Source: Kiritimatiellales bacterium
GTDB lineage: Bacteria; Verrucomicrobiota; Kiritimatiellia; Kiritimatiellales; Tichowtungiaceae
DNA length: 6,685 bases
Assembly: GCA_028692515.1 (NCBI GenBank)
Contig: JAQUXG010000097.1
Span: forward strand, 1 to 6,685
Direction of reading: 5' to 3'
In this document: piece after piece, positions 1-5,177 of the stretch
How the letters are laid out: each line of letters opens with the position of its first letter
Position numbering within the stretch: the first letter of the stretch is position 1
Translations under genes and position numbers: made by a program
Notes under the pieces: generated by a model
Databases searched by the model: none
Seen by the model: the letters and a program-made list of their open reading frames with translations, nothing else
Told to the model about the DNA's origin: nothing

Positions 1-996
1 GACAATAAGGTCTGTTTTGATGCTGTTATTGTCGGGGCAACCGGCGTGTGCTGCAGTATCGCCTCGCTTTATCGCCCCGAAACCAAACAGGGGGATCCGC
101 GAATATGGTTTAGCCGTTTGAAATCGCAGGTTTCTCCCGATGACATGCTGGCAATTGTTGCTGCCGGAACCGTGCTGTATGTTCTCAATCTATCTTCTTC
201 GCAGTTTCAACAACGGGTGTCTAATGATGACGAGTTTGCCGCTGTTATCTCTGAGTTGCGTCCGTCGCAGGACGTCAGCGGAACTGCGAGCGAGCTTTTG
301 ATCAAGATGAAGAGGCTCGCCCTCGCCGGATTTATACCGGCGGAGTGCAACGGGGATACAGCGATTGGACGGACTTTGGAGTCGGCGCTAGGTTTAACCA
401 TGAACAGCAGCCCCTTACCGGACTACAAAGGAATCGAGTTGAAGTCGAAGCGAGGGGAGAGTAACACGCGAAAAACCTTATTCGCCAAGGTTCCCGATTG
501 GAATATCAGTACCCTGAAATCATTCCGGGAATTTTTAGATGCATATGGATATGATCGAGATGGTCTGAGACGACTTAATTGCACTGTTAATGCACTGCAA
601 CGGAACCCTCAAGGTTTGAAGTTGGCCGTGGACTATGGTCTGAACCTGTTGATCGAGAACGGAAGCCGCTCAGGGGCTGTTCAAAATAAAATCTTGGTTT
701 GGACTTTGTTGGCGCTTCAGGAAAAACTGGCGGAGAAACATAAGGAGACATTTTGGGTGGCTGCTGAAACCCGAAAGGTTTCTGGCCGGGAGGAATTTTT
801 GTTTAAAAGTGTTGAATACACACGTTCTCCGCACATCTATCAACTTCCGGATCTGTTGGCGATGGGACTCGTAACGGTCGATCATCTTATTAAAGAAAAA
901 GGAACGTCGGCTCATGAGCGGGGCCCTCTGTTTAAAGTAAATAAAACGGGCTTCCAATTGCTGTTTCCTGCGCCGCGCAAGTTTGATCTAATGTGA
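1..996 (+). CDS. MvaI/BcnI-family type II restriction endonuclease, 5' end outside the window
   Basis: Likely a PD-(D/E)XK endonuclease related to MvaI and BcnI, monomeric enzymes of the MutH-like group that cut CC(W/S)GG-type sites; the exact target cannot be read from sequence. The frame is open from base 1, and the nearest start-like codon (GTG at 46) has no Shine-Dalgarno sequence. The visible 331 residues are therefore taken as a truncated protein. Counting from base 1, residues ~96-331 match the family's usual ~240-residue length. They contain GDTAIGRTLE (Glu127), then PDYKGIELK with Asp141, Glu146 and Lys148, the D-x4-E-x-K active site. The C-terminal part has HERGPLFKV (His305) and ends LLFPAPRKFDLM, which also looks family-typical. 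The first ~95 residues are an additional N-terminal domain (GDPRIWFSRLK...LYVLNLS) that MvaI and BcnI lack. The gene looks more A+T-rich than kdsA (25 G+C in 481-540 against 33 in 1681-1740, hand-counted), which fits acquisition by transfer. No partner methyltransferase is visible. Confidence 0.82.
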   Translation, partial: DNKVCFDAVIVGATGVCCSIASLYRPETKQGDPRIWFSRLKSQVSPDDMLAIVAAGTVLYVLNLSSSQFQQRVSNDDEFAAVISELRPSQDVSGTASELLIKMKRLALAGFIPAECNGDTAIGRTLESALGLTMNSSPLPDYKGIELKSKRGESNTRKTLFAKVPDWNISTLKSFREFLDAYGYDRDGLRRLNCTVNALQRNPQGLKLAVDYGLNLLIENGSRSGAVQNKILVWTLLALQEKLAEKHKETFWVAAETRKVSGREEFLFKSVEYTRSPHIYQLPDLLAMGLVTVDHLIKEKGTSAHERGPLFKVNKTGFQLLFPAPRKFDLM

Positions 997-1025
997 AGCA
1001 ATTGAAAACGGAGCGTAGAAATACT

Positions 1026-1094
1026 TTTTCCAAGCATTGGAAAATTAGGTGAAAATCTTCCAACCATTGGAACTTTTTCTTCCAAGGTTTGGAA
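1026..1094. repeat. Cluster of three identical-arm dyads, TTCCAA-N3-TTGGAA
   Basis: Three perfect inverted repeats with the same 6-base arms and a 3-base centre lie in the restriction gene/kdsA gap, at 1028-1042 (centre GCA), 1058-1072 (CCA) and 1080-1094 (GGT). The first extends to 8-base arms (1026-1044). Centre-to-centre distances are 30 and 22 bases, roughly three and two helical turns. The cluster ends 72 bases before the kdsA start codon. Uniform arms with variable centres suggest operator sites for a dimeric regulator or a dispersed genomic repeat. The second copy is followed by CTTTTTCTT, so weak hairpin termination after the restriction gene is an alternative. I see no convincing -35/-10 pair in the gap. 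Confidence 0.85.
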
Positions 1095-1152
1095 AAACCA
1101 CTGAAACCGAGTGTTTTTGTAGCGGAAATATGGAATAACGGATCAAGTTTTT

Positions 1153-1158
1153 AAGGAG
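1153..1158 (+). promoter_or_regulatory. Ribosome binding site of kdsA
   Basis: AAGGAG lies 8 bases before the ATG at 1167. It is a strong Shine-Dalgarno match and fixes the kdsA start. Confidence 0.85.
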
Positions 1159-1166
1159 ATTTTGCG

Positions 1167-1982
1167 ATGACGAAGGTGGTGAATGTGGGCGGGGTGAAGT
1201 TTGGCGGGAAGAATCCGCTGGCGCTGATTGCGGGGCCGTGCGTGATTGAAAGTCGCGAAGGGTGCATGGAGATTGCTGAGTTGCTGGTGAAACTGGCGAA
1301 AAAACAGAACATTCCGCTGGTGTTTAAGGCGTCCTATGACAAGGCAAACCGCACGTCGATCAATTCCTACCGCGGGCCGGGCATTGCTAAGGGGCTGGAA
1401 ATTCTGGCCGAGATCAAAGCGAAGTACAACGTGCCGGTGCTGACGGATGTTCACAGTATTGAGGAAATTCATATTGCCTCCAAAGTGGTGGATATTATCC
1501 AGCTGCCTGCGTTTTTGATCCGGCAGACCGATATCGTGGTAGCGGCCGGCGAAAGCGGCGCGGTAGTGAATGTGAAAAAAGCGCAGTTCCTCGCTCCGTG
1601 GGATATGAAAAATGTGGTGAAGAAGCTCGAATCGACCGGCAACACCAAGATTATGCTGACGGAGCGCGGCGCGTCGTTCGGCTACAATACGCTGGTGGCC
1701 GATATGCGCAGTCTGGTGATTATGCGCGAGATGGGCTATCCGGTGATTTTTGATGCGACGCATTCGGTGCAGTCGCCGGGCGGGCAGGGCGACTCTTCAG
1801 GCGGCGACGGGCGTTTTGCTCCGTATTTGGCGAAGGCTGCAGCCGCAGTCGGCGTGGACGGAATGTTTATTGAGACGCATCCCGATCCGTCAAAGGCGCT
1901 GTCCGACGGTCCGAATATGATTCCGACGAACGAACTTTCCAATCTTTGGAAAAAACTAAACGCAATTAACGAGGTGAAATGA
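1167..1982 (+). CDS. kdsA: 3-deoxy-8-phosphooctulonate (Kdo-8-P) synthase, metal-dependent class
   Basis: This cytoplasmic enzyme condenses PEP with D-arabinose 5-phosphate to Kdo-8-phosphate, the first committed step towards the Kdo of LPS inner core. The 271 residues form one complete (beta/alpha)8 synthase domain. The N-terminal IAGPCVIES places a cysteine (Cys25) where metal-independent enzymes such as that of E. coli have asparagine. His199 (DATHSVQ), Glu236 (FIETHP) and Asp247 (LSDGPN) complete the metal set. All four sit exactly 14 positions later than the Aquifex aeolicus ligands as I recall them (C11, H185, E222, D233), which supports the metal-dependent class. KASYDKANRTS and the GGDGRFAPYLAKAA stretch are further family signatures. 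It has its own strong ribosome binding site and follows the only long non-coding gap, so it is probably the first gene of the operon. Its stop overlaps the next start by four bases (ATGA). Its last 50 bases carry the fourth TTCCAA dyad. Confidence 0.96.
   Translation: MTKVVNVGGVKFGGKNPLALIAGPCVIESREGCMEIAELLVKLAKKQNIPLVFKASYDKANRTSINSYRGPGIAKGLEILAEIKAKYNVPVLTDVHSIEEIHIASKVVDIIQLPAFLIRQTDIVVAAGESGAVVNVKKAQFLAPWDMKNVVKKLESTGNTKIMLTERGASFGYNTLVADMRSLVIMREMGYPVIFDATHSVQSPGGQGDSSGGDGRFAPYLAKAAAAVGVDGMFIETHPDPSKALSDGPNMIPTNELSNLWKKLNAINEVK
1936..1952. repeat. Fourth TTCCAA-N3-TTGGAA dyad, inside the kdsA coding end
   Basis: The same 15-base dyad (core 1937-1951, centre TCT, 7-base arms with flanks) falls within codons for Leu-Ser-Asn-Leu-Trp-Lys near the KdsA C-terminus. 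It ends 27 bases before the lptC start codon. It is a perfect match to the arms of the three copies upstream of kdsA, so a regulatory or repeat-family relationship is likely despite the coding location. Constraint from the protein alone is the alternative. Confidence 0.7.
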
Positions 1983-2881
1983 AAACGAGATACGAGTGTC
2001 GAGTGGCGGGTGGCAGGTGTCGCGTGTTGAGTGCCGGGATGCGGGGAATCGTTCTAACCAGCATGTTGCTGCTGGCCGTCTCTGTCTGGGCGCAGCAGGA
2101 TATGGATATGGAAATTACCGGTTTCCGCGTGCCGGAATATGATGCGCAGGGAGTGATGACGTCTCAGCTGTTCGGCGAGCGTGCCGAAGTGCAGGGCGGC
2201 GGCGAGGTGAAGATTACCACGTTGCGCGTGGAGTTTTACAAAGAGGGAAAAACCGTGGTGACGGTGAATTCGCCGTACTGTTTTTATAATCAAAAAACCC
2301 GCGAGGCTCATTCCGATGCGCCGGTGTCCGCAGAGATGGACCGGTTGACGATGACGGGCCGCGGTTATTTGCTGGAATCCGGTCAGAATACGGTGAAGGT
2401 TTTTGATGACAGCCGGGTGGTCGTTAAGGATGCCGCCAAGCAGATGAGCGGCGTTCCGGCTGTAACCGGCGGGACAAATGCCGAGACGGTGATTACCTCC
2501 AAGGAGCTGTTTCTCGACTACAAAGCCCGCACGGCGCAGTTCGAGAAGAATGTACATGTGCAGGATCCGAAGATGGAGATGTTTTGCGATACACTGAAAA
2601 TTAAGTTCGGGGAGAACAATCAAATTGACTGGATCGGGGCCTCCACCGAGGTTAGAATCTTGCACGAAGGAAAGGAAGCTCTTGCAGGAAAGGCAACTTA
2701 CAGTGTTCAAACTGATGAATTTCTTCTGGAAGATAATCCGCGGATTCTGGATGGAAAAAATATGCTGATGGGCGAACAAATCCGGTTTTGGAGAGGAAGT
2801 GGACGCATGGTTTGTGAACCTTCTGCGCGGATTGTGGTCTATTCCGATAAGAAGTTTAAAACCGATTTGTTTGAGAAATAA
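1979..2881 (+). CDS. lptC: LPS export periplasmic protein, LptC-like and LptA-like domains in one chain
   Basis: Probable periplasmic bridge of the Lpt machine, passing LPS from the inner-membrane ABC transporter towards the outer membrane. The 300 residues start with a basic stretch (1-22), then a hydrophobic core (24-36, IVLTSMLLLAVSV) and a possible signal peptidase site after VWA (residue 38). Residues ~41-155 look LptC-like (EITGFRVPEYDAQG..., LFGERAEV, then beta-rich repeats). After a Gly/Pro-rich linker (~157-167), residues ~168-290 look like an LptA/OstA beta-jellyroll (TSKELFLDYKARTAQFEKNVHVQDP..., LEDNPRILDG..., GEQIRFW). No separate lptA lies between this gene and lptB, which supports a fusion. 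The start at 1979 is preferred because GAGG at 1971-1974 precedes it and it overlaps the kdsA stop. An alternative ATG at 2039 gives a shorter signal peptide but has no ribosome binding site. The extra N-terminal residues come from a 7-base tandem repeat. Confidence 0.82.
   Translation: MKTRYECRVAGGRCRVLSAGMRGIVLTSMLLLAVSVWAQQDMDMEITGFRVPEYDAQGVMTSQLFGERAEVQGGGEVKITTLRVEFYKEGKTVVTVNSPYCFYNQKTREAHSDAPVSAEMDRLTMTGRGYLLESGQNTVKVFDDSRVVVKDAAKQMSGVPAVTGGTNAETVITSKELFLDYKARTAQFEKNVHVQDPKMEMFCDTLKIKFGENNQIDWIGASTEVRILHEGKEALAGKATYSVQTDEFLLEDNPRILDGKNMLMGEQIRFWRGSGRMVCEPSARIVVYSDKKFKTDLFEK
1994..2042. repeat. Seven tandem degenerate 7-mers, consensus about GRGTGTC
   Basis: Seven consecutive 7-base units run without gaps: GAGTGTC, GAGTGGC, GGGTGGC, AGGTGTC, GCGTGTT, GAGTGCC, GGGATGC. 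They encode residues 6 to 22 of the LptC-like protein, just before the signal-peptide core, giving an Arg/Cys/Gly-rich stretch (ECRVAGGRCRVLSAGMR) with no similarity I recognise. The array is G-rich on this strand and lies directly after the kdsA stop. It resembles heptanucleotide short tandem repeats known from other bacteria in size and style only. Confidence 0.75.
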
Positions 2882-2882
2882 A

Positions 2883-3614
2883 ATGGACGATACCTATTTA
2901 ATCCGGACAGAAAAACTGGTGAAGAGCTACCGCGGCCGAACCGTGGTGAACGGCGTGGATGTGAATGTCCGCCCGGGTGAAATCGTCGGACTGCTTGGCC
3001 CAAACGGTGCGGGGAAGACGACGACGTTTTACATGGTGACCGGACTGATCCGTCCGACGGCGGGCGAGGTCTGGTTTAAAGGCCGGAATATTTCCAGCGT
3101 GCCGATGTATAAACGGGCGCGCATGGGGATGGGCTATCTTTCGCAGGAGCCTTCGATTTTTCGCAAACTGACGGTTCAGGAAAACGTGATGGCGATCCTT
3201 GAGACGCTGCCGATTTCGGGCCGCGAACGCCGCGAACGGCTGGAGTTTTTGCTGAATGAACTCAAAATCTCCCATCTGTCCAAGCAGCGTGCCTATACAC
3301 TGTCCGGCGGCGAACGCCGTCGGCTGGAAATCACCCGCGCGCTGGTGACGAATCCATCGCTGATCCTGCTCGACGAGCCGTTTAGCGGGGTCGATCCGCT
3401 GGCCGTCTACGAAGTGCAGGAAATTATCAAAGATCTGCGAGCCAAAGGACTCGGGGTGTTGATTACCGACCACAATGTGCGCGAGACGCTGGCGGTGGTG
3501 GATCGTGCGTATCTGATGTGCGAGGGCAAAGTGCTGCGTGAAGGAGCCAGTTCATTTTTGGTTAACGACGAAATGAGTCGCGAGCTGTATCTGGGGCCGC
3601 GGTTCAGCATGTAA
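2883..3614 (+). CDS. lptB: LPS export ABC transporter ATP-binding protein
   Basis: Cytoplasmic ATPase that works as a dimer with the LptF/LptG membrane subunits to pull LPS out of the inner membrane. The 243 residues are the usual LptB length. Visible motifs, in order: Walker A GPNGAGKT (39-46), Q-loop Gln88 within YLSQEPSIFRKLTVQENVM, ABC signature LSGGE (140-144), Walker B ILLDEP (161-166, with Asp164 and catalytic Glu165), D-loop GVDP (169-172) and the switch His197 in TDHNVRETL. YLSQEPSIFRKL and TDHNVRETL are hallmark LptB stretches. The ATG at 2883 begins one base after the lptC stop and gives the standard MDDTYLIRTEKLVKSYRG amino end. The frame is open further upstream within lptC, but that extension has no family match. 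The ribosome binding site is weak, so translation is probably coupled to the upstream gene. lptF and lptG are not in the window. Confidence 0.96.
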   Translation: MDDTYLIRTEKLVKSYRGRTVVNGVDVNVRPGEIVGLLGPNGAGKTTTFYMVTGLIRPTAGEVWFKGRNISSVPMYKRARMGMGYLSQEPSIFRKLTVQENVMAILETLPISGRERRERLEFLLNELKISHLSKQRAYTLSGGERRRLEITRALVTNPSLILLDEPFSGVDPLAVYEVQEIIKDLRAKGLGVLITDHNVRETLAVVDRAYLMCEGKVLREGASSFLVNDEMSRELYLGPRFSM

Positions 3615-3623
3615 ATCCAGAGG

Positions 3624-3629
3624 AAGGAG
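3624..3629 (+). promoter_or_regulatory. Ribosome binding site of hpf
   Basis: AAGGAG lies 6 bases before the ATG at 3636. It is the strongest internal ribosome binding site of the operon, consistent with independent high translation of the small ribosome factor. Confidence 0.8.
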
Positions 3630-3635
3630 AAGCTC

Positions 3636-3941
3636 ATGCAAGTGCATATCACAGGACGGCATGTCGAGATTACAGATGGAATCCGGGAGCATGTCTATGA
3701 CAAGGTCGAGCGGACTCTGATCGATTTTCCGCGCGTCGAAGACGTGCGAATCGTGCTGGAATTACAGAAGTTGATGCATTCTGCCGAGGTGCTGGTGCAG
3801 GGAAAAAACATTCATGTGGAAGGCAAGTCGTCTTCCGAAAATATGTACACCTCGATCGACGAGGCTCTTGATAAAGCCGAACGTCAACTGCACAAGCTGC
3901 GCGAAAAGATGCAGGCGCATCACCATCACCCTGAAAAATAA
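3636..3941 (+). CDS. hpf: Ribosome hibernation-promoting factor, short form (HPF/YfiA family)
   Basis: Binds the small ribosomal subunit near the decoding centre and helps store ribosomes in inactive form during slow growth. The 101 residues match the single-domain short form: MQVHITGRHVEITDGIREHV opens the beta-alpha-beta fold, and NMYTSIDEALDKAERQLHKLREKM (69-92) is the typical second helix. The C-terminal dimerisation domain of long HPF is absent. It ends in an unusual AHHHHPEK tail. The gene lies 21 bases after lptB and 15 before hprK. In proteobacteria an lptB-rpoN-hpf-ptsN/hprK order is common; here rpoN and ptsN are missing between the same partners. RaiA/YfiA would be an alternative family name. 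Confidence 0.92.
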   Translation: MQVHITGRHVEITDGIREHVYDKVERTLIDFPRVEDVRIVLELQKLMHSAEVLVQGKNIHVEGKSSSENMYTSIDEALDKAERQLHKLREKMQAHHHHPEK

Positions 3942-3956
3942 ACGGAAACGATTGCT

Positions 3957-4895
3957 GTGGCGATTACACTGAAAGAACTGCTGGATAGCGGCGCGGAGCG
4001 TCTTTCGCTCGAACTGGTATGGGGCGAAGGGCGTCTCGACCGTCCGATTGAAGAAAAGGCCATTAACCGGCCGGGGCTTGCTCTGACCGGGTTTTTTCAG
4101 TATTTCGCCCAGCGCCGTCTGCAGGTGTTCGGGCTGGCGGAGTTTACCTATCTTAAAAGCTTGAGCACCGCAGACCGTGAAGCCCGTTTGCGGGGCATTC
4201 TTGAGAAAAATGTCCCCGCGATTGTGATTTCCCGCAACCGCAATCCGCTGCCGGAACTGCGGGCGCTGGCCGAGGAATACGGAACTCCGCTGCTCCGCTC
4301 TACGATGATTACCAGTCACTTCATTAATGAGTGCACACTGGTACTCGAGGAGCTCACGGCTCCCCGCGACCGGATTCAGGGAACCATGTTAGAACTGATG
4401 GGCATCGGCGTTCTGCTTCAAGGGCAGGCCGGCATCGGGAAAAGCGAAACCGCTCTTTCACTGATCGGGCGCGGATACAGTCTGGTAGCAGATGACGTGA
4501 CAGAGGTGGTGCGTACTAATGAAGGCCGTGTCGTGGCGTTTGCGCATGAATTGACCCGCTACCATATGGAAATCCGTGGAGTGGGCATTGTCCATGTGCC
4601 GAGTCTGTTCGGTGTGGCGGCGATCCGCCGCGAGGCGATGCTGGATATTGTGATTAATCTGCACCCGTACACGAACGATGCAGAAGAGGATCGAACCGGG
4701 ATTGAACCCGGCAGTATTGAAGTGCTGGGGATCAAATTTCCATTCTATTCCCTGCCGGTCAGTTCCGGGCGCGACATGGCAAATATTGTTGAAGCTACCG
4801 CATTAAATTATAAACTCAAGATGCTTGGGCATGATGCGGCAAAAGAGCTGGATGAAAAACTGATCGGAAGATTTCTTCGAAAAACGGCAGGATAA
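3957..4895 (+). CDS. hprK: HPr kinase/phosphorylase with an altered active site
   Basis: Cytoplasmic, usually hexameric enzyme that phosphorylates the regulatory serine of HPr and in many species also removes it. The 312 residues match the family length. The N-terminal domain shows INRPGLALTGFFQYF (36-50) and RLQVFGLAEFTYL (54-66). The kinase domain has a P-loop GQAGIGKSE (156-164, Lys162), LVADD (176-180), EIRGVGIVHV (205-214), DRTG (Arg246), PVSSGR (267-272) and ALNYKLKMLGHDA near the end. Aligned without gaps to B. subtilis HprK around the P-loop, the conserved catalytic His of the I-H-G motif is Gln141 here. In addition, the phosphorylase loop PVRPGR has become PVSSGR, and the P-loop serine is Ala. 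The start is a GTG 15 bases after hpf, preceded by only a weak GGAAACG; the amino end MAITLKELLD fits the family. The TAA overlaps the ptsH ATG (TAATG). Kinase activity is plausible; phosphorylase activity is doubtful. Confidence 0.93.
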   Translation: MAITLKELLDSGAERLSLELVWGEGRLDRPIEEKAINRPGLALTGFFQYFAQRRLQVFGLAEFTYLKSLSTADREARLRGILEKNVPAIVISRNRNPLPELRALAEEYGTPLLRSTMITSHFINECTLVLEELTAPRDRIQGTMLELMGIGVLLQGQAGIGKSETALSLIGRGYSLVADDVTEVVRTNEGRVVAFAHELTRYHMEIRGVGIVHVPSLFGVAAIRREAMLDIVINLHPYTNDAEEDRTGIEPGSIEVLGIKFPFYSLPVSSGRDMANIVEATALNYKLKMLGHDAAKELDEKLIGRFLRKTAG

Positions 4896-5176
4896 TGGCA
4901 GAAGAAAAAATAATTTTACGTGAGTTTAAAGTGCTCAACAAATACGGCATTCATGCCCGACCGGCCGCATTGCTGGTTAAGACCGCCGGAAAATTCACCT
5001 GCGATATCTTCATCGGACGCAAGGGCGCTGAAGTTTCCGCCAAGAGCATCATGGGGCTTCTCACCATCGAAGGTCACCATGGATCCGTGATGCACGTGCG
5101 GATTGTCGGCGATGATGCTGAAGAGGCGCTGGCTGAAATCACAGAACTTTTTGAGAACAAATTTTTCGAGGAGTAA
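4895..5176 (+). CDS. ptsH: Phosphocarrier protein HPr
   Basis: Small cytoplasmic phosphocarrier that accepts phosphate from enzyme I on a histidine and can be phosphorylated on a serine by HprK. The 93 residues cover the single HPr fold. GIHARPA (18-24) holds the phosphorylated His20 with Arg22 behind it, and AKSIMG (49-54) holds Ser51, the HprK site. The 31-residue distance equals that between His15 and Ser46 of classical HPr. There are five or so extra residues at the amino end ([11 protein letters not shown]). It overlaps hprK by one base and ends one base before the ptsI start, so kinase, substrate and phosphodonor are made together. Presence of both sites argues for a fully regulated HPr rather than an NPr with no serine site. 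Confidence 0.96.
   Translation: MAEEKIILREFKVLNKYGIHARPAALLVKTAGKFTCDIFIGRKGAEVSAKSIMGLLTIEGHHGSVMHVRIVGDDAEEALAEITELFENKFFEE
5168..5173 (+). promoter_or_regulatory. Ribosome binding site of ptsI
   Basis: GAGGAG, formed by the last two ptsH sense codons, lies 4 bases before GTG 5178. It supports this GTG as the ptsI start. Confidence 0.65.
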
Positions 5177-5177
5177 C

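Noticed and set aside
521..540. Short palindrome ATTCCGGGAAT in the restriction gene
   Set aside because: A single copy in coding sequence with different arms from the TTCCAA family; expected by chance.
1056..1082. Rho-independent terminator after the restriction gene
   Set aside because: The second dyad is followed by CTTTTTCTT, but the stem is only six bases with four A/T pairs and the same arms recur in two other copies without a T-run, so a terminator call is not secure.
1143..1763. Long open frame on the minus strand opposite kdsA (also similar ones opposite lptC, lptB and hprK)
   Set aside because: They lie antisense to genes with clear motifs, have His/Arg-rich composition typical of reverse-frame reading, and show no ribosome binding site or family signature.
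2799..2882. N-terminal extension of lptB into lptC
   Set aside because: The extra 28 residues have no family match, whereas ATG 2883 gives the standard LptB amino end.
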